Part shown: in pieces, positions 33,201 through 45,500 of the stretch
How positions within the stretch are numbered: position 1 is the stretch's first letter
Layout: each line of letters begins with the position of its first letter
Assembly (NCBI RefSeq): GCF_003369915.1
Contig: NC_046677.1
Span: 27,608,913 to 27,672,912, forward strand
Direction of reading: 5' to 3'
From: Drosophila miranda
Taxonomy: Eukaryota; Arthropoda; Insecta; Diptera; Drosophilidae
Length of the DNA stretch: 64,000 nt
Translations under genes and position numbers: made by a program
Notes under the pieces: generated by a model
Told to the model about the DNA's origin: nothing
Seen by the model: the letters and a program-made list of their open reading frames with translations, nothing else
The model's database searches: none

Positions 33201-34468
33201 ACATCGACTCACGCCTCGAGGAGCAGCTCATCGACGGCATCCTGTACGCCTTCCAGGAGCAGACCACCGAGGATGTGGTCATGCTGAATGGCTTCGGCAC
33301 CATCGTCAATCAGTTGGGGAAGCGCGTGAAGCCATATCTGCCGCAGATTTGCGGCACCATCCTGTGGCGGCTGAACAACAAGTCCGCGAAGGTGCGACAG
33401 CAGGCGGCGGATCTCATCTCGAGGATCGCAGTCGTGATGAAGACCTGCCAGGAGGAAAAGCTGATGGGCCATCTCGGTGTCGTTCTCTACGAGTATCTGG
33501 GCGAGGAGTATCCCGAGGTGCTGGGCAGCATCCTGGGGGCCCTCAAGGCCATTGTGAATGTCATTGGCATGACCAAGATGACGCCGCCCATCAAAGATCT
33601 CCTGCCCCGCCTCACCCCCATCCTGAAGAACCGACACGAGAAAGTGCAGGAGAACTGCATCGACCTCGTGGGACGCATTGCCGATCGCGGACCCGAGTAC
33701 GTTTCTGCCCGCGAGTGGATGCGCATCTGTTTCGAGCTCCTGGAGCTGCTCAAGGCCCACAAGAAGGCCATCCGACGAGCCACAGTCAACACTTTCGGAT
33801 ACATTGCCAAGGCCATCGGCCCCCACGATGTCCTGGCCACGCTTCTGAACAATCTGAAGGTGCAGGAGCGCCAGAACCGTGTCTGCACCACCGTGGCCAT
33901 TGCCATTGTGGCCGAGACCTGTCGCCCCTTCACTGTCCTGCCCGCTTTGATGAACGAGTACCGGGTGCCCGAGCTGAATGTACAGAACGGTGTGCTCAAG
34001 TCGCTGGCCTTCCTCTTCGAGTACATCGGGGAGATGGGCAAGGACTACATATACGCCGTCTGTCCCCTGCTGGAGGATGCCCTAATGGACCGCGATCTGG
34101 TGCATCGGCAGACGGCCTGCTCGGCCATCAAGCATATGTCCCTTGGAGTCTATGGCTTTGGCTGCGAGGACGCCCTCACGCATCTGCTAAACTATGTGTG
34201 GCCCAATATCTTCGAGACGTCACCGCATCTGGTGCAGGCTTTCATGGACTCCGTGGACGGACTGAGGGTCTCCCTGGGCTCCATCAAGATACTGCAGTAC
34301 ACGCTCCAGGGGCTCTTCCATCCCGCCCGCAAGGTACGCGATGTCTACTGGAAGATCTACAATTCGCTGTACATCGGGGGGCAGGATGCTCTCATTGCGG
34401 GCTATCCGCGGATCACCAACGATCCAAAGAACCAGTACGAGCGATACGAAATGGACTATATGCTCTAA
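30219..34468 (+). CDS. Sf3b1: Splicing factor 3B subunit 1 (SF3B155)
   Basis: Three exons (30219-30246, 30419-31110, 31166-34468) encode 1340 residues, equal to the D. melanogaster length I recall. Sf3b1 is the scaffold of the U2 snRNP SF3b complex that clamps U2 on the branch site. Residues up to about 450 are disordered with many RWDETP and TPGHETP units, which are CDK-type phosphorylation sites and U2AF-ligand (RW) motifs. From about 500 on there are some 20 HEAT repeats, nearly identical to those of vertebrates ([40 protein letters not shown]). The first coding exon carries only nine and a third codons. Codon use is strongly GC-biased, as for highly expressed fly genes. It is tail-to-tail with Ipk2. 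Confidence 0.98.
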
Positions 34469-34553
34469 GGGATCCCCGGGGAATCGGAATCAAGCACTAG
34501 CACTAGGATTGGAAGACACACAAAAAATATACACAAATTGTAAAAAACCAGGT

Positions 34554-34559
34554 TTTATT
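34554..34559 (-). terminator. Poly(A) signal of Ipk2
   Basis: TTTATT on the plus strand reads AATAAA for the minus-strand gene, 112 bases beyond the Ipk2 stop. The two convergent 3'UTRs (Sf3b1 and Ipk2) share about 200 bases. Confidence 0.6.
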
Positions 34560-34670
34560 CTACCCATTCCCTTCTTTAGGGTCCTACTGTGGACTAATCT
34601 TTTGGCCTACGCAATAATACAAATGTGTGGAGTACTTGGAGTAGTTGGAGTGGCTGCTCCTTGGTCTTGG

Positions 34671-35678
34671 CTATCGGTAGAGTATGGATCGGACCACCTC
34701 GATGAGGCTCTGCAGTCCGAACATGTAGTTCTCATCGGGTTGGCCATCCTCCGCAGGATAGACATGAGCAAAGTCAATCATGCGCACGCGTATCCACTCG
34801 GAGGGATCTTCAGAGCATTGATGATGTTGATGGTGGCCATTGAGCAGAGGCGAGGGCGGTGGCTGGGACTGGGAGCTGAGTCGGGCATAGTCGTAACAGA
34901 TGAGCAGGGAGCTGGCGTAGAAGTGGAGTAGTCGCTGGCGTTTGAACCAGGCGAGGATCTCCTGCAGTTGTCGCAGCACTTCCCTGAGCAGGATCTCGGA
35001 ACCGGCGGCTCGTGTCTTCGAGTCGCTGGTGCTGGCATTGAAAAAGATGCCCATGGTCTGCCTGAAGCCAGCAACATTCAAGCTCTTGCCGTAATCCTTG
35101 CCGTGACGCAGCACCACAGTCTTGCCGGGCTCTTCCGCGGGGAGGTAGACCAGGAAACCGGGCAAGCAGAGGCCAAGCTTCTGCTTGCATATCACATACT
35201 TTTGCTCCTCCACCTGGCGCTTGTGCGGCGAGGACATGGGGTCCCAGGTGCGGCGTCCCATCTTCACGTCCATGACACACGGCTGCTGCATGCCGCTCGT
35301 GAGGTCTTCCAGCCTGACAAATGTGTGCTCGCGCTGATTCACAACCAGTTTGAGATGGCCGTAAAACCGCGGGACGTGACGACTGAGGGCGGCAAGGTCA
35401 TTATCACCTGGCGCTTTCGCTTCGGCCATGGCTCCCGCCGCCGTCGACGCTACCGACGCCGAAGCCAATGACTCATAAAAGTTCAGTTCGCGCACTTCAC
35501 ACTCGGGCTTTCCCAACGGCTTTAGCACGCATCCCGCGACGGAGTCCTGCAGGAGGCCCACGGCGGCGTCATTGGTCGCCTCGAATGTGTGCCCGGCCAC
35601 CTGTGTGGCAAACTGTCGGAATCCCACGGGCAGCGCTGGGCTGGGCATGTGCACTGCTTTCTGATCGTTTCTGGCCAT
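34671..35678 (-). CDS. Ipk2: Inositol polyphosphate multikinase
   Basis: A single open frame of 335 residues from ATG 35678. The protein phosphorylates inositol trisphosphate and tetrakisphosphate to InsP5 and, in flies, affects JAK/STAT signalling and growth. The family signature PxxxDxKxG is seen as PCVMDVKMGRRTWDP (about residue 135). The partner SSLL-type motif lies near ASSLLICYDY, and IDF in MIDFAHVYPAEDGQPDENYMFGLQSL completes the active site. The N-terminal half has the expected GHTFEATNDAAVGLLQD region. It is somewhat longer than the 309 residues I recall for D. melanogaster, owing to an Ala/Ser insert (SLASASVASTAAGAMAEAK). Confidence 0.94.
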   Translation of the reverse strand: MARNDQKAVHMPSPALPVGFRQFATQVAGHTFEATNDAAVGLLQDSVAGCVLKPLGKPECEVRELNFYESLASASVASTAAGAMAEAKAPGDNDLAALSRHVPRFYGHLKLVVNQREHTFVRLEDLTSGMQQPCVMDVKMGRRTWDPMSSPHKRQVEEQKYVICKQKLGLCLPGFLVYLPAEEPGKTVVLRHGKDYGKSLNVAGFRQTMGIFFNASTSDSKTRAAGSEILLREVLRQLQEILAWFKRQRLLHFYASSLLICYDYARLSSQSQPPPSPLLNGHHQHHQCSEDPSEWIRVRMIDFAHVYPAEDGQPDENYMFGLQSLIEVVRSILYR

Positions 35679-36210
35679 GTTTTGTGAGGTGTATGGTCGT
35701 CTGTCCAGGCGGTGGGTGGCAGACAAAAGCAACAGCAGCAGCAAACAGAATGTTGAGAAATTTTGCGCAGAAAATGGTTGCGCGGTTAACGCTGAATGGG
35801 TGATGGCGCTTTGGCTTGTTTTCAGTGAGATTTGGCTTTTGTCAGCAAGAAACGGCTTGCGTTACAAATTATGAATTAATAACCATCCAGATCCCTGGGG
35901 TTTATATGCACAACTCCCACTAAATATTTATGCAACAGCTCCATTTGTTACATGAGGAGTAAATTGCATTCATTTTAAATAAATATCTAGCAATTTTTCA
36001 GCGTAATGATGATTTTATGAATTCCAGCACTGTTGCACGATTGCAGTGTTGCCAAACAACCAAATAGCTAGGGTTGTAAAACTCACGCGTCTTCTAATTT
36101 GTTGCTGATGCTTTGGGAGTGGTTTTGTTTGTCAATTATTCATCTTTATTTACCGCATTTGTTATCTGCTGCTGCTGTCCACTGAGACTGCGATTGAACA
36201 ACGACCCACG
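35679..36210. other. Intergenic between divergent Ipk2 and cold
   Basis: Non-coding; AT-rich in the middle. Promoters and 5'UTRs of both flanking genes must lie here, but I see no distinctive core motif. Confidence 0.4.
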
Positions 36211-36807
36211 ATGAAATCCTGGGAGATTGCTGTGCTAGCACTAGCTGCTGTTTATCTATGCACGCAAGGTGGGTCTCAACTCTGTATGCTAGAGATTTAC
36301 GGGCCACACCTCAATAATACTTTATAATCTCCCCGATATCTAGTGAGTTTTGTGGCCGGCCTGGAGTGCTATGTGTGCTCCAACCAGACGGGCAATACGG
36401 AAAAGTGCCTCAACACGATCAAGACCTGCGAGCCCTTTGAGAATGTCTGTGGTACGGAGATCCGCTGGGGCAGCCAACCCTACTTCTCCGAAGGCGCTCT
36501 CAAGCAGTACTACGTGTCCAAGCGCTGCATGACCAAGGAGCAGTGCCAGTCCAAGCGGAAGCGCTATATGCAGCTCTACTGCACCCACATCTGGTACGAG
36601 GATTGGGCCTGCAACGAGTGTTGCCCAGGCGATCGCTGCAACTATTTTGTGATTGTGAGTGGCCCTTTCGGAAGGGGTTTAGTAGTACCTCCAACTTACC
36701 AATCTTTCTTGCAGAGTGGTGCTCCTGCTGGACAACGCCAGGCCGCAGGTCTTACCCTGCTGATGACGCTGCTGGGTGTGGGCTCTTGGCTCATTCCACG
36801 CTCTTAG
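36211..36807 (+). CDS. cold: GPI-anchored Ly6/three-finger protein (coiled)
   Basis: Three exons (36211-36268, 36344-36654, 36715-36807) give 153 residues. A signal peptide (MKSWEIAVLALAAVYLCTQ) precedes a Ly6/uPAR three-finger domain that begins LECYVCSNQTGNTEKCL and ends with the family-defining CCPGDRCN. Ten or more cysteines are spaced for the fold. One N-glycosylation sequon (NQT) is present. The hydrophobic C-terminus (LTLLMTLLGVGSWLI) after SGAPAG fits a GPI signal. Position and sequence suit D. melanogaster coiled (CG2813), one of the Ly6 proteins needed to build septate junctions in barrier epithelia and glia. The gene name relies on synteny. Confidence 0.85.
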
Positions 36808-37413
36808 CCATACAGGGAATCTCTCTCAACCCACATTCCAATTGTTCCAACCTCCATACGTTAGAACTCCAGGTAGAACTGTAACCGTTTGCCGTCCATT
36901 TTTCTACTAGTTTGTAAAAGTGCCTTGACTCAACGGGGAATCGATTTTCCCATCGAATATTTTACACATTTTATACAAAAAACCTTTCGTTCTTATCGAG
37001 TTGCACTTGGTAGGAGTCGAAATACGTATAAATTTTATCAAGATAAACAAGAAAAGTGAGAATAAGCTCAAAGAACAGAGAACCATGGCTCCGTAAAGTA
37101 TTTTACAAAGTTCAAAGGGACCTAATCTTTAACACATCCTTTTCTAATTTCTACATTCCCACAATCCTCATGTATTCTGAGGTGTTTTTTACGATTTCTG
37201 ATACACTTTTTATTAGCCTATATCATATGTACACGAGACAGACACTAGAGTATTTTAGATAATCCATTCTTAGAACCCGAGAAAATGCCTTATTTTTAGA
37301 TGATAGCTATAAAAATCTGATCCCCTTCGAATCTCCAACCGCAATAAAGACAGTTTGGCGTCTTTTTGGCGCTTTAATTAATATACGACTATTTCACATC
37401 TACAGCCCGTCAT
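36808..37413. other. Convergent 3' region of cold and Ptth
   Basis: AT-rich with no coding potential. AATAAA at 37343-37348, followed by a GT-rich stretch, is a likely end for cold (3'UTR of about 540 bases). The Ptth 3'UTR enters from the other side. Confidence 0.5.
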
Positions 37414-38142
37414 TTACTTGGCACAGAAGCAACCGGCGGTGACGGTGACCGTCTTAAACTGCCACAGCTGGGCCGCTGTCATTTCCTTGTTCAGCCAGGA
37501 GGCAGCACGATCGGGCACCGAGCCTTGGGCCAGCACCTTCACCTTGTACTCGAGAGGCCTGCAGTTGGAGCCGTGTGTGCACTTGGCGCCCTGGGCGGGA
37601 CGGGACTCGCACACGGCGTTCATCAGATAGCGCGGAAAGTGAAGGTTGCCCAGGTCGAGGAGTTCGTTCTAGAGGAAGGACGAACAGAGACTGTGACTAT
37701 CCGCTGGAGGATTGGGGATCTTAACAAACCGTAACTTTGCAATCGCATCCGGCAGAGTGGACGTCGTTGCGCTTGGTGGCCAGCAGATCCTCGTAGAAAT
37801 CGTTGTAGTACATCACCGGCAGCTGCAGCTGGTGGGGCATGGCCACCGAAGTCTCTGTGGGATGTGGCGTGCTCTGGCCGAATCCGAAAAGAGCGCTGAG
37901 CATCTTGGAAGTACTGCGGTCCGGCTGCTCTTGCTCTTGCTCCTGCTCCTCCATCTCCTCGTAGCCTCCTCCGTCGCTGGGGTAGACTCCTCGACTGCCT
38001 CCTACTGCTCCTTTACTGGCCAGGCAAAGCAGCGCCAGCGCCGCTATCGAAACGGGGAACTGGGAAAGGGGAAACCAAGGAATAACCCCTTAAGCAGTGC
38101 TGCTTCAGCTGAGAGATGTCTCCCTGGACTCACCCAGACCAT
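37414..38142 (-). CDS. Ptth: Prothoracicotropic hormone precursor
   Basis: Three coding exons (38142-38134, 38059-37730, 37668-37414) encode 197 residues. PTTH is a brain neuropeptide that activates the receptor kinase Torso on the prothoracic gland and so times ecdysone release and metamorphosis. The first exon codes only MVW; spliced to FPVSIAALALLCLAS it makes a signal peptide. A Glu/Gln-rich propeptide follows. The mature cystine-knot part begins near LQLPVMYYNDFYEDLL and carries seven cysteines (CDC, AVCESR, KCTHGSNCR, GCFC). The donor of exon 2 (ACG|GTTTGT) is weak, but the joint is in frame and restores the conserved spacing. A TATA box lies 66 bases before the ATG. Confidence 0.9.
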
Positions 38143-38207
38143 CCTCCTGGATCCGTGCCTGTGCAGAGCTTAACTCCTTGTGCGGCTCCCAGCAAGGAAT
38201 CCCGGCT

Positions 38208-38215
38208 CTTTTATA
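38208..38215 (-). promoter_or_regulatory. Ptth: TATA box of Ptth
   Basis: TATAAAAG on the minus strand, 66 bases upstream of the Ptth ATG. A start site about 30 bases downstream (near 38185) would leave a 5'UTR of about 40 bases. A TATA promoter suits a gene expressed in a few neurons. Confidence 0.65.
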
Positions 38216-39678
38216 TGCGCGAATTTTCCCACTGGACAATGGAGAATAGCCGGCTCTCGGATTACCTTTTGTGTATGTGTGGCGCAAGAGAGGCATCCAT
38301 TATGGGCCGTCACCTGGATGGCGAAACAATGACCACACAACTGTTGACACTATAACAATGGGCTGGAGGCGGACTGGACTCGAGAGTGGTCACTGGGGTA
38401 GGTGGCTGGGGGATGGGGTTGAATCCTTTGGCTATTTATACTCCACTGCCTTTCAGTGGGGAAAATGGCTTTAAGGCCTCAAGTGGTGTGGCGTGGGAGC
38501 GTGGAGTGGGGCCAAAAGAAGCCCACTGACCCAGACATATGTACATATGCCAGGCAAAAGGTCGGTGGTCGGCGCTACTCCTCCACCCACCACTTGTCGC
38601 CGTGAGAGTGCAGGGGTGGCTTCAAATCGACTGCGAAATATGAGTGGGGGTGCGGCTAGTTTTCGGCTGGATTTCCCTGGGAATTTTTCATTCAAATTGT
38701 GGAGGATTTTTCTACCACTGAATAACCCCTGACATCGTACAACGATTCAGCTTTCTGCGCTTCAAGTTTCCTCGTCTCATTGCCCTACAGACCATAGAAA
38801 AACTCATAGTCCCTAAGCCTAGAAATACGCCTTTCATGCAAACGATTTTACTCCTATCCGGAATGCGAATGGGTTCCATTTCATATGAATTTGGTTTTCC
38901 CTTAATCTCAAGAAAATTTCTTCTGATTGGAGATCCTGAACAATGCCTTTGGTTCCGCTTGTGTCGTCATCATCAGATATGAGCTCACTCTCTCTCTCTC
39001 TGCACTGTCGTCTATCTCTCCCCTTCTCACAATGGTCAGTCCAGGTGCAGGCTCGGCTAGAGTGACTTCTGTTGGGGACTACGGGTGCCACGGGTCAGAC
39101 AATGCCACAGTCCGCGTGGGGCGTAGGGTGCACAAGCGAACGGGCCCCCACTTTTAGGGCTTCTCCACCGACGGGCAGCACGCATTGGACTCCGGCAATC
39201 CTACTCAGTTGAATGCGCGTCGTCGTGGAAAGAACGTCGCTCGCCCTACAGTTTGACACGCACACACACAGTTTTAGAGCCGCGTTCTCTCAAACTGTAG
39301 CAGTGGAGGAGCTGCAGGCAGCAGCAGCATCCGTTCTTCGTGGATTATTCTTGAGCTTTTTTCGATTGGGATATCTTCGTAGAGATATATCTTTGGATAT
39401 CTCTCTTGTTGATGTTGTTGTTGTTGTACAGTTTTCCGCTGCGGAATTTGTTGGGGCGGAAAAGCGAGAGGTGGCAAAAGGTAGCAGGAAGCCCTCAAAG
39501 TGTCGACGAAAATCGTTAAAAAATAGAAAAACACACATTGCGACTATGTCAACCCTCGCTTGAAGACCGATCCGATCCGACCCAGCGGACAGGCACAATA
39601 GAAGGAAGGAGCGAAGGGAGAGGACGAACCACGGCAGACACTAGTAGACTCCACATCCCGAACCCACTCAGGATTCGC
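38216..39678. other. Intergenic upstream of Ptth and Pph13 (divergent)
   Basis: Non-coding. A CT-repeat (38986-39002) and CA-repeat (39259-39270) are present, and an ATATC-rich stretch (39368-39405) with short imperfect palindromes (GATATCTT/AGAGATATAT). It should contain the enhancers of the two cell-type-specific genes on either side. Confidence 0.4.
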
Positions 39679-40987
<1,309 letters not shown>

Positions 40988-42265
40988 ATCCAATTTAGGC
41001 GAATCAAATGCATAGTTAAACTAATCTTGAACCCAATCTTAATGTTAATTTTAATTGATGTTGCTATGATGATCCAGGATTGCGGAGGAGAGAGTGGAGT
41101 GGACAGAAGCCAGTTCTAGTTATAGTTATATTCTTGTTTTCTAGTCAATGTTCTAGTCGAATAAGTCGATATCTAAGTTCAAGACCCAACACAAGGTGGA
41201 GGTACACTCACAAAGATGATTATAGAATACCTTTTTGGATGGAACTTTTGTAGCAAACCACAATATTTTTACCAATGTTTAGGGAACTTTTTCGAGTTGA
41301 TGTACACTGCTTATCGCCTTTGTTCCCCGTCCCTGGTTGCACCCTGATATATAAAAGAACAGAACATGAAATATTTCGAGACGAGTCGAGTCGAGAGTCC
41401 TTGACTACCTTTTCGGGGGCAGGTCTATGGAAGCTTCTATGGATTCCCCTACATGTGGCACATGAGGCATGAGTGTGTGGTGCGTAACAAAGGAACACAC
41501 CCACCCCGACTCCTCTCCTTATTTGTGGCTCGGATTAGAGGCAAACTAATTGTGCGATTTGAATGGATTTCGGGTTTCACTGCTGTTTGTTCGGCAATAA
41601 CATTTGCTTTGCTTTTTAACAATTGCTGTACCTCTCTGGCTGCGCCACCTCCTCTGTGCAATCCCTGCTGCACAGCCAATACTCTGTTGCCTGTAATTTC
41701 CACTTACCATTATTAGTGGGGCTCCTCATCCTCTGCCCTACTGCAGGACCTAAGCAGTCTTAGCTGTGGGAGGAGACCCTGACCCTCCTCTCTGGAGCCT
41801 CGTCTGTGTTGCTGGCCACGGCTTTGTGTAGCAAAGCTTACGGGGACGAAAGCTGTCAGGGGGAGGATAGCTGTAGGAGGGCTGGCAGAGCGAAAAACAT
41901 TGCAAGGGGCGTTTCTATATTTACATTGAATATGACGCACTTTTGGGACAATCCGCGCGACTCTTTTTTAGGTTCTGGATACCCCGATTTCTTGGAAGAA
42001 GAAACTAAGGAATGCTCCTTAGGGAGCCATTAAATACAGTGATCCGGCTACGACATGGCTCAATCGATTCGGCTATTGGTGCTGTTCAGGAATATATATA
42101 CTAGATGGGGTCGGAAACGCTTCCTTCTGAGTGTTACACGCATTTACCTCCAGGACTATGCCAATATATTCCTACAATTTTTAATTTGTTTTACATTTTT
42201 CGCAATAATTGAAGCGCGGCATGAAGTCACTAACTCTTGAGATGTGCAGCATACTCTATGGGGTC
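40988..42265. other. Pph13 3' flank
   Basis: Non-coding. A plus-strand TATATAAAAG (41347-41356) is followed by no open frame of note. Otherwise nothing recognised. Confidence 0.4.
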
Positions 42266-42269
42266 TTTA

Positions 42270-42583
42270 TTAACTAGAAACCATTCCCGTTAATGGTAAA
42301 TCTGGAAGAGATTTAATCAAGTTATGGTCCTTTGAACGCCTAACACTCTTCCGGCGGACTCTTCGGACTGCATCCTGCTCGAGGCAGAGCTCACAGGCGA
42401 AGAGCACTACGGAAAGCTGCAGGAGCAGGGTGTGCACAGGTGGGCCGCGGCTCAGCTGGCTTAACACCTTGGCAAGCTCCTTGTGGATTTGCAGAGGCCA
42501 AGGGCCACCTAATGCTGCTGCCTCTGCGTGGGCCCATCCACATCCGTATCCTCCTGTGCTCCTGCCGCAGTGCTGTCAGCCAT
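42270..42583 (-). pseudogene. Candidate small gene with a frame break
   Basis: Reading the minus strand, an ATG in excellent context (GCAAAATGGC, 42583) opens 24 codons (MADSTAAGAQEDTDVDGPTQ...) that end at TAG 42509-42511. In the adjacent frame, an ATG-less open stretch continues to TAA 42270-42272 and reads like real protein (LQIHKELAKVLSQLSR, HTLLLQLSVVLFACELCLEQ, then a basic VRRVRRKSVRR). The AATAAA at 42266-42271 overlaps the stop. The block is GC-rich inside AT-rich DNA. Either a single-base shift broke a gene of about 100 residues, or it is a sequence error, or an unseen splice joins the frames. I do not recognise the family. Confidence 0.35.
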
Positions 42584-45500
42584 TTTGCGATGACAATGAG
42601 CTAATTGACGTCTGAGGTGGATGCCCCAGCGGGTGGACTGGCCGCAAAGATACCACGCCCCAGACACTGGTCCGAAAAAAGTTCATTATTCCCGGACAGG
42701 GGTTGAAATCCGGCATCCGTCTGGTTGCCATTGGATAATCCTCACGTTATGAGGAGGACGCACCGAAGCGCAGAGGATACTTTTTTGGTATTCCTGCATT
42801 CCAAGGGGCTGTCACCCATTCCCATTACCAACCAGCCCGCTCCTGCTCCTTCTGCTTGTCCTGTCACATTTAAAATTAATCGAAAATCTTTTCTTCGGTA
42901 TTATTTCGAGCACTCGACCCCGGGGTACTGTGTGCGCAAGGACCACAAACTTTAATCGATAGTCAAATAAGGGAAGACAGGAGAGAGCGGAGAGCGGAGA
43001 GCAGAGAAGGGCAGAGCACGGAACATGTGTGTGCGTACGTTCGGCATGAGGACACGGCGTCCTTCCTGCTCCTTGCTCGGCTTTTGTGCTGTAATTTCTC
43101 TAACGTTTGTTTATATTTTATATCGAATGCGCCCCGGGCCGCATAAACGCAATAATCGCACATTTTATGGATTAAACTCACCTGCTCCGCCTGCTAATCT
43201 ACCGACCAGACCAGGTCCTGCCCTCGGGGCCAATAGCATGGGTCAACCTGCCAGTCGGATGGTCTTTGATCTGAGTGATGAGGTGTCGAGTACCCTGGAA
43301 ACCGTTGCCCTATTACCAAGGATTAGGATTTCTTAACTAGGAGAATGTACTGCTCTACTATTTACTGAAGGATCTGTGGCATGTATGCATATTGCATGTG
43401 CTTAATATGCTACATCCATCCTTTCATACTGCCACAAAATAATTAACTTTTGTTCGTTTTAAATACAAAAATTCGAAATATTCCAACCGAACTAATCCTG
43501 AAACCTTTCCTTTTGAAATCCTTGTGTATAACGACCTATAAAATATCGAATATTGCTCAAATGTTCCTTATAATTCCACATTTATCCCCAATCCATTCCC
43601 CAAAAGCATTTCACATTAGTCATGGGTGGAAGGAGGGAGGGAGGGTTCATGCAGAAGCCGTAGCAGCATTCATGAGTCTCTCCATTGGATTCCAAATGAG
43701 TTATTCATTATGCATATGCATTCGATCCCCTACCTCCGGCCGGGGACAATATTAAATAATGAAATATTAAAATCGAATGTGACTGAAAATTACTCCTTCC
43801 GTTTTCCACTCCCCCTCCTCTCCTGCGCCTGCTGCTGCTGCCATTTCCGTTTCCGTTTCGATCCCAGAGGAGGTGTTCATGTGAATAAATTGCAATTAAC
43901 AATATTTTTATTTCAACAAACGAAATGTCGGCCCCTACTCTGCCTTTCCTCGCCCGCCATATCCCTTTTCGGATCCGGAAAAAGTCAGAAAAAAAGGTGA
44001 AACAGCGGGAGAAAGCATGAAGCAGGAAAAGTGGAGGGGGGTACATTTAATTAAAGGCAAATTTAATGGGTAAATATTGCATGTGCCACACACACACACA
44101 CACACACACGCGTCAAAAATTGGTCGGACAAAAAAATATATATGAAAAATGTGTATGCATATACATTACATATGTACTGTACGTACTTATATATACAGTG
44201 CGTTTCAAAAGTATAGGCCCGAAATGACAGAGTGGTAAAGTAACATGAAAAGTCTGTGGAATGAAATTATCGATTAAGAGTCGACGATAAAGAATTGTAA
44301 TCGATATAAAATATATTCCAATCGAGAGTGGACTTTCTTTGATAACAGAAAGACAGCAAATCGCCTTCACAAGGATCGATTTATTTTACCAAATAAATCG
44401 AAATGAATACCGAATAGAAAGGATAGCAATAAAAATTCTACATATACGAATTAGTTCTATACAGAATCAAGGTTGTAAAGTTACATGGAAAATGTCACAG
44501 AAAAGGAATAAAATTTATTCCAGTCTCTGGCATATTGTGATCGCCAAAAGTCACAAATCAATAACATAATCAATAGAATCTCGATTTCAAGACCATCTAA
44601 ACATTTTCTTTCGATTCAAACCCACATTTTTCTACGTTCTTCGTGTATTATTCAGAACCGTACAGCTTTGTGCCATACTGTACTTAACGCTTAAATGTAT
44701 AATTTTTATTTTAAAAAGAGAGAAAAACTTTTGCTCTGTTTGTCCTGCGTGTAAATATGAGGGAAGTAAAGGGAAGGGGCAAATGGTTGGGGAAGTGTAT
44801 ATTAAATTTCGTGTTGAACGACGACAAAAAAATTATGCGAAGCGTGCACTAGAAAAACAAAAGAAATACGAGAATGGGAACCCAAAAAAAAAAAGAAAGA
44901 AAAAAAGAAAGGAAATCAGAAAAATTAATAGAGTGCAAATATTTGTAGATTTTTACACGAACTATTAACGGAGTGCAAACAGAGGACCAGTAACTAGGCC
45001 CGATCCCCGGGATTCGATGATTCAGGGATTGCAGATTGCGGCTAGTAATTCGAGATCATATCATAAGGAAGGGAATAAGGATGGGATAGAATGGTGCGGG
45101 TATATGTAGGCATAGGCATCGGCCTATCCAAATACACAGGGAAACAGGGCAATGACAGGGCACAAAAGGCAAATGGCCAACAGAGAAAATGGTGGCAAAA
45201 AGGGGAGATATTGTAGATAGGGGTAAAGGAGAGCCAGAGCCTCGACTCAAATCGAAAGATGGAATAAATTTGAATTCGAATTTTTGTCCATTGATTGGTG
45301 GAGTCGTTTTCTCTCGCTCTCTGGGCCTGTACTCCTCTCCAAAGGACAAATGGAAAATAACAAGATGGAAACTTTGCCAAAAAGAGAAAACACACAGCAA
45401 AAAAAGTGAATGAAAAAAACAAGTTGAAAGGGACACAACGACACAGAGTCCAAATCATTTGGCAACAGGACAATTTGTCAGTGAAATTTACGATTGCAGA

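Noticed and set aside
32746-34500. 584-codon open frame on the plus strand inside Sf3b1
   Set aside because: It is a shadow in the second frame caused by GC-biased third codon positions; the Sf3b1 HEAT repeats occupy the true frame.
41347-41356. TATATAAAAG on the plus strand after Pph13
   Set aside because: Followed only by a short random frame; no further evidence of a gene.
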